Shown piece by piece: positions 51,310 through 60,497 of a stretch of 64,000 nucleotides of DNA; the first letter of the stretch is position 1, and every line of letters starts with the position of its first letter. A program made the position numbers and the translations under genes. Below the pieces are notes generated by a model. The model made no database searches and had not been told where the DNA came from. It saw nothing but the letters and a program-made list of their open reading frames with translations. The stretch comes from Ruminococcus sp. (GTDB lineage: Bacteria; Bacillota; Clostridia; Lachnospirales; Lachnospiraceae): NCBI GenBank assembly GCA_013911065.1, contig JACERV010000016.1, positions 44,575 to 108,574 on the forward strand. The letters are read 5' to 3'.

Positions 51310-53799
51310 TTATACCTCCTGTTCTGGCTGCACTAAGGGTACACCCACTTTTTCCAGTTTCCAAATATCTTTTACATACTCTTCTATTGTTCTGTCTGAT
51401 GTAAACTTTCCGCTGCATGCTGTGTTCATCATTGCTATCTTAGACCATCTGTTCTCGTCCCGGTATGCTGCCTCAACTTTCTTCTGAGCCTCCACATAAG
51501 AACGGAAATCCTTCAGAATAAAGTATGTATCAGCCCTGTCTGTACATTGTGTATTAAGAAGTGAATTATATAAGTTCCTATACATATTATGATCACCGCC
51601 TGAATATGTTCCATCCATGAGCTGATCAATGACACGTTTAAGTTCCCAGTCATTAAAATAGATATCAATGGGATTATATCCCCCGTTGTTCTCATAGTTA
51701 ATGACCTCCTGGGATGACAAGCCGAAGATAAATGCATTCTCTGCCCCTACTTCTTCCACAATCTCAACATTGGCACCATCCATAGTACCAAGGGTCGGAG
51801 CTCCGTTTAGCATAAACTTCATATTTCCGGTTCCTGATGCTTCTTTAGATGCAGTGGAAATCTGCTCACTAACATCTGCTGCTGCAAATAACAATTCAGC
51901 ATTAGATACGCGGTAGTCTTCTATGAACACAATTTTTAGCTTTCCGTTAATACTTCTGTCGTTATTTACAACATCTGCTACAGAATTAATCAGCTTAATT
52001 GTCTCCTTTGCCCTTAAATACCCTGCTGCTGCCTTGGCTCCGAAAATGAATGTCCTTGGATAAAATGACATTTCAGGATGCTCTTTGATCTGATTGTATA
52101 AATACATAATATGCAGAATATTCAAAAGCTGACGCTTATACTCATGCAAACGCTTCACCTGTACATCAAAAATGGATCTGGGATCTACATTTATACCATT
52201 ATGTTCTTTGATGTATTTTGCCAGACGTACTTTATTCTTATACTTAATCTGCATAAACTCTCTTCTGGCCTGCTCATCGTTTACAAGTACCTTCAAATTT
52301 TCAAGCTTTGATAAGTCTGTGATCCATCCATCTCCAATTCTGCCTGTAACCCAATCTGCAAGCTGCGGATTCCCATGAAGAAGAAAACGTCTTTGGGTGA
52401 TGCCGTTTGTCTTATTATTAAACTTCTCCGGCATCATCTCATAAAAGTCTTTTAATTCCTGGCTCTTTAGAATTTCCGTATGCAGCCTTGCCACACCATT
52501 AACAGAATACCCTGCGATAATCGCCATGTGTGCCATACGCACCTGTCCGTCCCAAAGAATGGACATCTTTTTAATTTTTCCCTCCTGGCCCGGATATTTT
52601 ACACGAATCTCACTGATAAAGCGGCGGTCTATTTCCTGTACAATCTGGAAAATACGGGGGAGAAGCCTTGAGAATAAATCCATAGGCCATTTCTCCAGTG
52701 CCTCCGCCATAATCGTATGGTTTGTATATGCACAGGTCTTTGTGGTAACTTCCCAGGCTTCTTCCCAGTCCAGTCCTTCCACATCAATCAAAAGGCGCAT
52801 TAACTCAGGAACTGCTACCGTAGGGTGAGTGTCATTCATTTGAATAGCTACCTTTTCGTAGAGCTTCCTGATATCGTCATGATGCTTCTTATATTTGGCA
52901 ATCAAGGCCTGCAGGCTGGCCGAAATGAAGAAATACTGCTGTTTCAGCCTAAGCTCCTTACCTGCATAATGATTGTCATTCGGATACAGTACATCTACAA
53001 TCCTCTTTGCAAGGTTTTCCTGCTCTACAGCCTTATGATAATCACCTCTGTCAAAAGAGTCCAGTGAAAAGTTTGTGATTGCTTCTGCGTCCCATATACG
53101 CAATGTATTTACTACGTGATTGCCATACCCTACAATCGGCATATCATAAGGGACTGCACGTACAGACTCATAATTTTCCTGGATAAACGTATCCTTCCCT
53201 GTCTCCGGGTCCTTTTCAAAACGAATCGTTCCTCCAAAGCGTACTTCCTTCGCATATTCTTCTCTGCGAAGCTCAAAAGGATTTCCTTCCTTCAGCCAAT
53301 CATCCGGAGTTTCTACCTGGTATCCGTTCTCAATCTTCTGTTTGAACATCCCATATCTGTAACGGATTCCACACCCATAAGCAGGGTAATTCAAAGTTGC
53401 CAAAGAGTCCAGGAAACAGGCTGCCAGACGTCCCAGGCCCCCGTTTCCAAGAGCCGCATCCGGCTCCTGGTCTTCTATGACATTCAAATCAATATTCATC
53501 TCTTCCAATGCTTCTCTTACTTCTTTATATGCAGTCATATTAATCAGGTTATTTCCAAGGGCACGGCCCATAAGAAATTCCATGGACATATAATATACTG
53601 TCTTTGCATCCTTTTTCCTGTATTCTGCCTGTGTAGTCAGCCAATCGTCAATAATAATCTCTTTTACGGCATAAGATACTGCTTGAAATATCTGCTGAGG
53701 TGTTGCCTCCTCAATTTGCTTCCGGAACAATGTCTTCACATTGTCTTTTACAGTTTCTTTAAAAGCTTCTTTCTCAAAACCGTCACTATACATTAACAT
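51310..53799 (-). CDS. glgP: Glycogen/alpha-glucan phosphorylase
   Basis: An 829-aa GT35 enzyme releasing glucose-1-phosphate from alpha-1,4-glucans. Landmarks: DAALGNGGLGRLAACFLDSLATL, MNDTHPTVAVPELMRLLID, NGITQRRFLLHGNPQL, and the pyridoxal-phosphate Lys site EASGTGNMKFMLNGAPTLGTMDGANVEI. Length matches full-size phosphorylases. Its ATG overlaps the ileS TAA (TAATG), so it is translated by coupling or re-initiation after ileS, an unusual partner for carbon-store breakdown. Confidence 0.97.
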   Translation of the reverse strand: MLMYSDGFEKEAFKETVKDNVKTLFRKQIEEATPQQIFQAVSYAVKEIIIDDWLTTQAEYRKKDAKTVYYMSMEFLMGRALGNNLINMTAYKEVREALEEMNIDLNVIEDQEPDAALGNGGLGRLAACFLDSLATLNYPAYGCGIRYRYGMFKQKIENGYQVETPDDWLKEGNPFELRREEYAKEVRFGGTIRFEKDPETGKDTFIQENYESVRAVPYDMPIVGYGNHVVNTLRIWDAEAITNFSLDSFDRGDYHKAVEQENLAKRIVDVLYPNDNHYAGKELRLKQQYFFISASLQALIAKYKKHHDDIRKLYEKVAIQMNDTHPTVAVPELMRLLIDVEGLDWEEAWEVTTKTCAYTNHTIMAEALEKWPMDLFSRLLPRIFQIVQEIDRRFISEIRVKYPGQEGKIKKMSILWDGQVRMAHMAIIAGYSVNGVARLHTEILKSQELKDFYEMMPEKFNNKTNGITQRRFLLHGNPQLADWVTGRIGDGWITDLSKLENLKVLVNDEQARREFMQIKYKNKVRLAKYIKEHNGINVDPRSIFDVQVKRLHEYKRQLLNILHIMYLYNQIKEHPEMSFYPRTFIFGAKAAAGYLRAKETIKLINSVADVVNNDRSINGKLKIVFIEDYRVSNAELLFAAADVSEQISTASKEASGTGNMKFMLNGAPTLGTMDGANVEIVEEVGAENAFIFGLSSQEVINYENNGGYNPIDIYFNDWELKRVIDQLMDGTYSGGDHNMYRNLYNSLLNTQCTDRADTYFILKDFRSYVEAQKKVEAAYRDENRWSKIAMMNTACSGKFTSDRTIEEYVKDIWKLEKVGVPLVQPEQEV

Positions 53800-56700
53800 T
53801 ACATCCCTTCCTTCTCTACACCCATCGTAACAGCCTCGCCGTTAATCTTCCATTCCTTCACATATCCGGCAGGCTCCAATTCCACAACCTCATTCGCCAG
53901 TACCTCGCTTGCGATTTCTTTTCCATATTTGGCAAAAATATCTCCAGCTTTTTTACTTCCCGTATAAGTTACCTTAATCTTATCCATAACCTGGAAGTCT
54001 GCCTCTTTACGCATTGTCTGGACCTTACTGATAATTTCACGGACAAAACCTTCCTCTAAAAGAGCTTCTGACAAATTTGTATCCAGAACAACTGTAATTC
54101 CATTCTCATTTTCAGAGACATAACCTTCCATCTGTGCAGTATCAATCAGTAAGTCTTCTTTAAACAGAGTAATCTCCTCTGCTCCTGCATTCAGCTTTAA
54201 TGCGCCTGTCTCCTGAATTTCATCCATGGCTGTATTGCCGTCCAGATTATCCAGGGCTGATTTGATACTACCTAACATTTTACCATACTTTGGCCCCACT
54301 GTCTTTAACTGAGGCTTGAAGCTGTATGAAGTAAAATCCCTTACGTCTTCGGTAAACTTAATATTTTTCACGTTTAACTCGTCTGTAACAATTTCCTGGT
54401 AGAATTTTGGCAGCTCGAAGGCAGCTTTTACAAACATCTGGCCAATTGGCTGGCGGTTTTTAATGTTAGCAGTATTTCTGCACGCACGCCCCATAACAAC
54501 CAGCTTCAGGACATTTTCCATATTTGCTTCCAGCTCATTGTCAATATATTCCTCATTGACAGCGGGGAAGTCACAAAGATGGATGCTCTGTGGTGCACTG
54601 CTGTCAATATTACATACAAGATTCTGGTAGATTTCCTCTGTCATAAATGGAATCATCGGTGCAGCCGCTTTGGATACTGTCACAAGTGCAGTGTACAATG
54701 TCATATAGGCATTGATTTTATCCTGCTCCATTCCCTTTGCCCAAAAACGCTCACGGCTTCTTCTTACATACCAGTTACTCATATCATCCACGAAGTCCTG
54801 CAATGCTCTTGCAGTCTCCGGAATCCGGTAATTTTCAAGGTTCTCATCCACAGTCTTAACCAGAGTATTCAGACGGGACAGGAGCCACTTATCCATAACA
54901 TTTAATTTATCATATTCCAGACTGTATTTTGTAGCATCAAAATTATCAATATTCGCATACAGAACAAAAAATGCATAGGTATTCCATAATGTTCCCATAA
55001 ACTTGCGCTGTCCCTCAACCACTGCTTTTCCGTGGAAACGGTTCGGCAGCCAGGGTGCACTGTTCACGTAGAAGTACCAGCGGATTGCATCTGCACCATA
55101 TTTCTCCAGTGCATCAAATGGGTCTACCGCATTTCCTTTAGACTTACTCATTTTCTGCCCGTTTTCATCCTGCACATGGCCCAGTACAATTACATTTTTA
55201 TATGGTGACTTATTAAACAGCAGTGTAGAAATTGCAAGAAGAGAATAGAACCATCCTCTTGTCTGATCCACAGCTTCAGAAATAAAGTCAGCCGGGAACT
55301 GCTGCTCAAACAAATCCTGATTCTCAAATGGATAATGATGCTGTGCAAATGGCATGGAACCACTGTCAAACCAGCAGTCAACTACTTCCGGTACACGGTG
55401 CATTTCTTTTCCACACTTCGGACACTTAATTGTGACTTCATCAATATAAGGACGGTGGAGCTCAATCTCATCAGGACAATTGTCCGACATGGATTTCAGT
55501 TCCTCAATACTTCCGATGGAATGCTGATGTCCGCATGCACACTCCCAGATATTCAGCGGAGTTCCCCAGTAACGGTTACGGCTGATTCCCCAATCCTGTA
55601 CATTCTCCAGCCAGTCGCCAAAACGGCGCTTTCCAATGCTTTCAGGAATCCAATTGATGGTATTGTTATTGGCAATTAAATCCTCTTTTACTGCCGTCAT
55701 TTTAATAAACCATGACTCACGTGCATAGTAAATCAACGGCGTATCACATCTCCAGCAATGTGGATAACTGTGCTCGAATTTCGGGGCATCAAAGAGAAGT
55801 CCTCTCTCTTCCAAATCTTTTAATACCATTGGATCTGCTTTTTTCACAAATACTCCGGCAAATGGAGTTGTTTCACCCATCTGTCCTTTTTCATCCACAA
55901 GCTGCACAAAAGGAAGGTCATAACGTCTTCCTACATTGGCATCATCTTCACCAAACGCAGGGGCAATGTGAACAATTCCTGTACCATCTGTCAGTGTTAC
56001 ATAGGTATCACAAGTCACGTAAAATGCTTTCTTTCCCTGAGCCGCAGCACTATCCGCAGCACACTGGAACAATGGTTCGTATTCTTTATATTCCAGATCT
56101 TTTCCTTTATATGTCTCAAGAATCTCATATGCAGGCTTTTCATCCTCTGAGAGTTTTCCAAGCACAGTATCCAGCAGCGCCTGCGCTATATAATACACAA
56201 GCCCATCAGCAGCTTTTACCTTCACATAATCCTCTTCCGGATTTACGCAGAGCCCCAGGTTAGACGGAAGCGTCCACGGAGTTGTGGTCCATGCCAGGAT
56301 ATAAGCATCTTCATCTTTTACTTTAAATCTTACAATTGCAGAGCGTTCCTTTACATCTTTATACCCCTGTGCAACCTCCTGGGAAGAAAGTGGTGTTCCG
56401 CAGCGCGGGCAGTAAGGTACAATCTTGAAGCCTTTATATAAAAGCTCCTTATCCCAGATTTGCTTCAAGGCCCACCACTCAGATTCGATAAAATCGTTGT
56501 GATATGTTACATATGGGTGCTCCATATCTGCCCAGAATCCAACTGTGCTGGAAAAGTCCTCCCACATTCCCTTATACTTCCACACACTTTCCTTACATTT
56601 GTCAATAAAAGGCTCAAGTCCATATTCTTCAATCTGCTCCTTGCCGTCGAGTCCCAGAAGTTTTTCTACTTCCAGTTCAACAGGAAGGCCATGAGTATCC

Positions 56701-56954
56701 CAGCCAGCCTTACGTGGTACCATATATCCCTTCATTGCCCGGTATCTTGGCACCATATCTTTGATAACACGTGTGAGCACATGCCCAATATGAGGCTTAC
56801 CATTCGCAGTAGGAGGGCCGTCATAAAATGTATATTTAGGAGATTTTTCCCTCTCATCCATGCTCTTCTGGAAAATATCATTATCGGCCCAGAATTTCTC
56901 AACCTCTTTCTCACGTTCAACAAAATTCATATCTGTAGAAACTTTCTTGTACAT
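53799..56954 (-). CDS. ileS: Isoleucyl-tRNA synthetase
   Basis: About 1051 aa, a class I synthetase of the long, eukaryote-like (type 2) branch. HIGH motif: PPTANGKPHIGHVLTRVIKD; KMSKS motif: DENGQKMSKSKGNAVDPFD. The editing CP1 domain and CP-core residues (AWTTTPWTLPSNLGL) are present, and paired Cys (CPRCGTP, CACGH, CPKCG). The longer C-terminal region is typical of synthetases with natural mupirocin insensitivity; that is general family knowledge. Start ATG 56954, with AAAGGA upstream; the preceding 15 in-frame codons extend into the leader. Regulated by the T-box upstream. Confidence 0.97.
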   Translation of the reverse strand: MYKKVSTDMNFVEREKEVEKFWADNDIFQKSMDEREKSPKYTFYDGPPTANGKPHIGHVLTRVIKDMVPRYRAMKGYMVPRKAGWDTHGLPVELEVEKLLGLDGKEQIEEYGLEPFIDKCKESVWKYKGMWEDFSSTVGFWADMEHPYVTYHNDFIESEWWALKQIWDKELLYKGFKIVPYCPRCGTPLSSQEVAQGYKDVKERSAIVRFKVKDEDAYILAWTTTPWTLPSNLGLCVNPEEDYVKVKAADGLVYYIAQALLDTVLGKLSEDEKPAYEILETYKGKDLEYKEYEPLFQCAADSAAAQGKKAFYVTCDTYVTLTDGTGIVHIAPAFGEDDANVGRRYDLPFVQLVDEKGQMGETTPFAGVFVKKADPMVLKDLEERGLLFDAPKFEHSYPHCWRCDTPLIYYARESWFIKMTAVKEDLIANNNTINWIPESIGKRRFGDWLENVQDWGISRNRYWGTPLNIWECACGHQHSIGSIEELKSMSDNCPDEIELHRPYIDEVTIKCPKCGKEMHRVPEVVDCWFDSGSMPFAQHHYPFENQDLFEQQFPADFISEAVDQTRGWFYSLLAISTLLFNKSPYKNVIVLGHVQDENGQKMSKSKGNAVDPFDALEKYGADAIRWYFYVNSAPWLPNRFHGKAVVEGQRKFMGTLWNTYAFFVLYANIDNFDATKYSLEYDKLNVMDKWLLSRLNTLVKTVDENLENYRIPETARALQDFVDDMSNWYVRRSRERFWAKGMEQDKINAYMTLYTALVTVSKAAAPMIPFMTEEIYQNLVCNIDSSAPQSIHLCDFPAVNEEYIDNELEANMENVLKLVVMGRACRNTANIKNRQPIGQMFVKAAFELPKFYQEIVTDELNVKNIKFTEDVRDFTSYSFKPQLKTVGPKYGKMLGSIKSALDNLDGNTAMDEIQETGALKLNAGAEEITLFKEDLLIDTAQMEGYVSENENGITVVLDTNLSEALLEEGFVREIISKVQTMRKEADFQVMDKIKVTYTGSKKAGDIFAKYGKEIASEVLANEVVELEPAGYVKEWKINGEAVTMGVEKEGM

Positions 56955-57041
56955 AACTAATCTTTCCTTTCTAAAAGTAATAGATTTAAATAATATCATT
57001 AAGATTATTGTATAATAGGAAATGGTGTCTGCACTACCATA

Positions 57042-57300
57042 TAAAAAATAGGCTCCCGTCCTGTAATAGGACGAAAGCCTGAACTTGCGTTACCACCTGT
57101 TACAACATACTCAGGCTTTCTGAACCAGCCTTGTATATGTGTTCCTATAACGGAGGAATTCCGTCAGCCCCTACTTCCTGAGGTTCGGGAGCTGCAGTTC
57201 GAAAGTGATGTTCGGAAATATCTTATTCGTACCGGGCTTACACCATTCCCGGCTCGCTGAGACTTTGAGATACTCCTACTGTCTTCGTCATAACCTTTCC
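57042..57300 (-). promoter_or_regulatory. Isoleucine T-box riboswitch
   Basis: Minus-strand leader of ileS. Stem I bears GCGAGCCGGG ... GGTGTAAGCCCGG and a specifier loop with ATC (plus 57207-57209), an isoleucine codon. The T-box bulge sequence AACAGGTGGTAACGCA (plus 57086-57101) is nearly canonical. The terminator, AGGCTTTCGTCCT / AGGACGGGAGCCT then TTTTTT, is at 57044-57080; the T-box competes to form the antiterminator. Uncharged tRNA-Ile is expected to turn on ileS and the genes behind it. Confidence 0.95.
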
Positions 57301-57568
57301 TATTTAAGTCTATACAAAGTTATTATAAAAAGAACCCTTCTAATAGTCAAGGGATTCCACAGAAATTCACCAATTTTCCTTAAAAATGTTAAAATCTTTC
57401 CAAGCTTCTATTTTTGGGAAAGTTCGGAATATTTGTTGAACAATGTAATTTCTATGTGATATAATGAAAATGGTGAGCCAAATGAAATATTTGGAAAATG
57501 AAACAAGATGATGGATAAAGTCTGTCATCTACGGTGGTTAAATATTTACATTCGAGGAGAATTGTCAC
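57301..57568. other. Divergent intergenic region between the T-box and the BTAD-type gene
   Basis: AT-rich, no ORF. A possible -10 TATAAT at about 57459-57464 on the plus strand could serve the BTAD-type gene. No other structure seen. Confidence 0.35.
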
Positions 57569-58759
57569 ATGAGAAGAAAACCTGACCTTCATATTTGTTT
57601 TTTTAATGAGTTTTCAATATCCAGTCCTTATTATGAGTATGCCCCCAGCTCGCATAATAGTACACAGCTTACTTTGCTGATTTCCTATCTTGTGGCTAAT
57701 CAGGACGCGAAAGTGCCTAAAGAAGTGCTGATGTCTATGCTCTGGCCTGAAGAAAAGGACAAGCGTCCGGTGGGTGCCCTCCGAAACCTTGTATACAGGG
57801 CGAGAAAAGAATTACAATGCTTATATCCGGATAAGGATATTGAATATATTAAGTTTACTCAGGATGCCTATTACTGGAATTCTGATTTATATTGTAAAAT
57901 TGATATTACAGATTTTGAAAATTATAATAACCTGGCCCGGCAGGAATCTGATCCGGAACGCCAATTCCGGTATTACTACCGGATGAACCGCCTGCACACC
58001 GGAGAATTTCTTTCTAATCATAAATCTGTAGAGTGGGTGCAGTACCGCTATACCTATTATAAAAATATGTATATTAACTGCACTTTGAATATGTGCGAAT
58101 ACCTTTATACAAGGTCCCGTTATGATGAGACAATATCCTTATGTGACCAGTCCATTATTCTCTACCCTGAAGAAGAACGTTTTTACCGTTATAAAATGCT
58201 GGCATACCTGGGTATGAATACGATTAAAACTGCCCTGGAATATTATCATGCAACCCTGGATTTCTTTTCTTCCAAGTATGGTACGGACATCAGTGCTTCT
58301 CTGAGGGACATACACCAGGAAATCCTGTCACGGATGCCAAATGTGGAATTAGGTATTGATGAGCTTGAAATGACTCTTGAAGATAACGGCGAAGCTGATA
58401 AAACTTTCTACTGCAATTTTGACATCTTTAAAAATATTTATCAGCTAAATGTCCGTTCAGCAAAGCGTTCTCAGGCCAAATACTGTATTTTACTGCTGAC
58501 GCTGCTCCCTGCAAAAGAAAAGCTCCCGGATTCAGTTAAAATTAAGGAAGTCATGAACAACTTATATCATCTGATTTCTATCAATCTTAGAAAAAACGAT
58601 GTCTTCACCAGGACTTCACTTACGCAGTATTCCATTTTAGTAATGGTTAATGAGGATAGCAATTTGGATATTATTTCTCAGCGGATATTAAATGCTTTTG
58701 ATAAGGTAAATGATGATCCGGATATATGTCTTGAAATCGAACGAAAAGTGATTGAATAA
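57569..58759 (+). CDS. SARP/BTAD-type regulator with degenerate GGDEF-like C-terminus
   Basis: 396 aa. N-terminal winged-helix domain of the OmpR/SARP type (LISYLVANQDAKVPKEVLMSMLWPEEKDKRPVGALRNLVYRARKEL) is followed by bacterial transcriptional activator (BTAD) TPR repeats (~115-245: YRYTYYKNMYINCTLNMCEYL, RFYRYKMLAYLGMN). The last ~120 residues resemble a GGDEF fold without its motif (CILLLTLLPAKE ... LRKNDVFTRTSLTQYSILVM). It probably binds DNA cytosolically; targets unknown. GGAG precedes ATG. No neighbour is an obvious target. Confidence 0.75.
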   Translation: MRRKPDLHICFFNEFSISSPYYEYAPSSHNSTQLTLLISYLVANQDAKVPKEVLMSMLWPEEKDKRPVGALRNLVYRARKELQCLYPDKDIEYIKFTQDAYYWNSDLYCKIDITDFENYNNLARQESDPERQFRYYYRMNRLHTGEFLSNHKSVEWVQYRYTYYKNMYINCTLNMCEYLYTRSRYDETISLCDQSIILYPEEERFYRYKMLAYLGMNTIKTALEYYHATLDFFSSKYGTDISASLRDIHQEILSRMPNVELGIDELEMTLEDNGEADKTFYCNFDIFKNIYQLNVRSAKRSQAKYCILLLTLLPAKEKLPDSVKIKEVMNNLYHLISINLRKNDVFTRTSLTQYSILVMVNEDSNLDIISQRILNAFDKVNDDPDICLEIERKVIE

Positions 58760-58793
58760 ACAACAAAAACCTGGTTTCCCAGGTTTAAAAGCA

Positions 58794-58834
58794 GATGATG
58801 CCCTGTTTTGATATACATGGGGCATCATCTTTTT
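58794..58834. terminator. Bidirectional terminator between BTAD-type gene and dacA-like gene
   Basis: GATGATGCCC / GGGGCATCATC stem with T5 after it; preceded by a smaller AAACCTGG/CCAGGTTT hairpin (58766-58786). The 3' arm includes the stop codon of the carboxypeptidase gene on the other strand. Confidence 0.85.
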
Positions 58835-60195
58835 GTCCTGGTATATACCAGTCCTCCCATCAAAGCCAAAAAAACTACTACTGAGCCTATGGCTATATAA
58901 AGCTTCAATTTTGTATTTTCTGTACTCTCTTCGGGAATAGGCTGAATACTGTTTTCTTGTTTCAAATCCCAATTTTGGGTGTCTGCCGGGGCAGTGCCTC
59001 CAGTCAGCTTTTGATATCCCTCTTCTGTCAGAACAATGTCCGCACTGCCTACATTTTGTTCTTTGTAGGTATAAATTATTTTTCCGTTACGAATTCCATC
59101 TTCTGTTAAAATAATATTCTTTTCAAGCTGTGAAAACTCTACGCCTTTCGGTAATACTACGTATGCCTGAGAATCACTGAATTGTTTTATATCCTCCGAT
59201 GTCTCTTTGTCCTTTACCGGTACTTTTGTAAAATTGTTAAAAACATAATCCAGCATGGATTTCGTATCTGTATAGGCATCCACTCCGTAATCATAAAGTA
59301 CTACTGCTGCCAGGTGCATCTTCCCGTTGTCCGCCATTGTCACCAGCGTAGTTTTTGCCTGGTCGGTATAGCCTGTTTTTCCGCCGGTGCAGTATTCACA
59401 ATAATAGTAATTCTCCGGCCAGAGCATTCTATGGTTCTGCTGGAAAACCCGCTCTTCCTGAGTCAGATTCGTAGGCCCTATTTTATATTCCAATACTCCC
59501 ATAATCTTTCTAAATTCTTCCTGCTGGTACACCTTTGATGCAATCAGCGCCATATCATGCGCTGTTGTGTAGTGCTGGTCATCGTGCAAACCGTTGGCAT
59601 TCACCCAATGGGAATTTGTACAGCCAAGCTCAATGGCTCTTTCATTCATCTTCTGTATAAAAGTATCATAATTACCGCCCAGGCTTTGTTCTCCTACACT
59701 CTCAGCAACTGCATGTGAAACTTCATTTGCAGATGCAAGAAGGACGGCATACAGAGCATCTTCAAGATTCAGTTCTTCTCCAGACTTCATACCTATCTGG
59801 GCATCATCATACTGTAGAAAGGATATACTGTCATCGGTGAATTTTACTTTATCGGTAAGCTTTCCATTCTCTAATGCTACTAAGGTGGTCAGCAGCTTTG
59901 TAATACTTGCCGGATAATGCTGAGCATCTGTATTCTTTCCAAAGAGGACGGCACCACTTTCCATATCCATCACAACGGCTGAACCTGCATAAACATTAGG
60001 ACCCTGAGGCCAATTCTCCAGCCTGTTTGTATCTATATCAGCTGCATAAGAATCTGCCTTCTCCTTCTCCTCTTCCGCCACAAGCTCTTCCTCGGTTTTC
60101 TGCTGGGCATCCCCATCCTCTGCAAAAACAACTGCCGGGCGAAGCACAAGTAAAGCTGTCATTATAATACAAAATAAAATCCGTTTTGCCTTCAT
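58825..60195 (-). CDS. dacA: D-alanyl-D-alanine carboxypeptidase (S11, PBP5-like)
   Basis: 456 aa. Signal peptide (ILFCIIMTALLVLRPAVVFAED), then a Glu/Lys-rich linker and the serine peptidase domain with SxxK in HYPASITKLLTTLVALE, SxN in LASANEVSHAVAES and KTG in CTGGKTGYTDQAKTTL. A C-terminal beta domain and, instead of an amphipathic anchor, a true membrane helix (LYIAIGSVVVFLALMGGLVYTR) follow. It trims the terminal D-Ala of wall peptides. GGAGG precedes ATG 60195; ten codons upstream lack a ribosome site. Confidence 0.94.
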   Translation of the reverse strand: MKAKRILFCIIMTALLVLRPAVVFAEDGDAQQKTEEELVAEEEKEKADSYAADIDTNRLENWPQGPNVYAGSAVVMDMESGAVLFGKNTDAQHYPASITKLLTTLVALENGKLTDKVKFTDDSISFLQYDDAQIGMKSGEELNLEDALYAVLLASANEVSHAVAESVGEQSLGGNYDTFIQKMNERAIELGCTNSHWVNANGLHDDQHYTTAHDMALIASKVYQQEEFRKIMGVLEYKIGPTNLTQEERVFQQNHRMLWPENYYYCEYCTGGKTGYTDQAKTTLVTMADNGKMHLAAVVLYDYGVDAYTDTKSMLDYVFNNFTKVPVKDKETSEDIKQFSDSQAYVVLPKGVEFSQLEKNIILTEDGIRNGKIIYTYKEQNVGSADIVLTEEGYQKLTGGTAPADTQNWDLKQENSIQPIPEESTENTKLKLYIAIGSVVVFLALMGGLVYTRTKR

Positions 60196-60225
60196 AACAT
60201 CCTCCAGATGGTTATTATAATGCAC

Positions 60226-60497
60226 GATATTTGAAAAATCATTCGCATAATAAAGTATACCACCCCGAACCTTAATAGTTCAATAAATATACGCTATTCC
60301 TTTTAAATATACGAATATTTTTTTAGTATTAGTACTGCTATCCTCCCTTGCTTATTTACTTTATAAAATGAAAGGATAACATGCGTTTTTTTGAATACAT
60401 TTTAAGCCTATTTGCAATCGCCTTTCTCATAAATACCAGGATATAATAATAACAGGTAATAACACTCAGTATGTGTTGAAGAAAAGGAGGAATGAAA
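60226..60497. repeat. Intergenic region with a palindromic repeat (60256-60291)
   Basis: The repeat reads TATACC...CGAAC, loop CTTAATA, GTTCAATAAATATA; the left arm is diverged and the right arm intact. The rest is AT-rich and holds the unassigned promoter of the glycyl radical enzyme gene; TATAAT at about 60442-60447 could be its -10. Confidence 0.6.
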
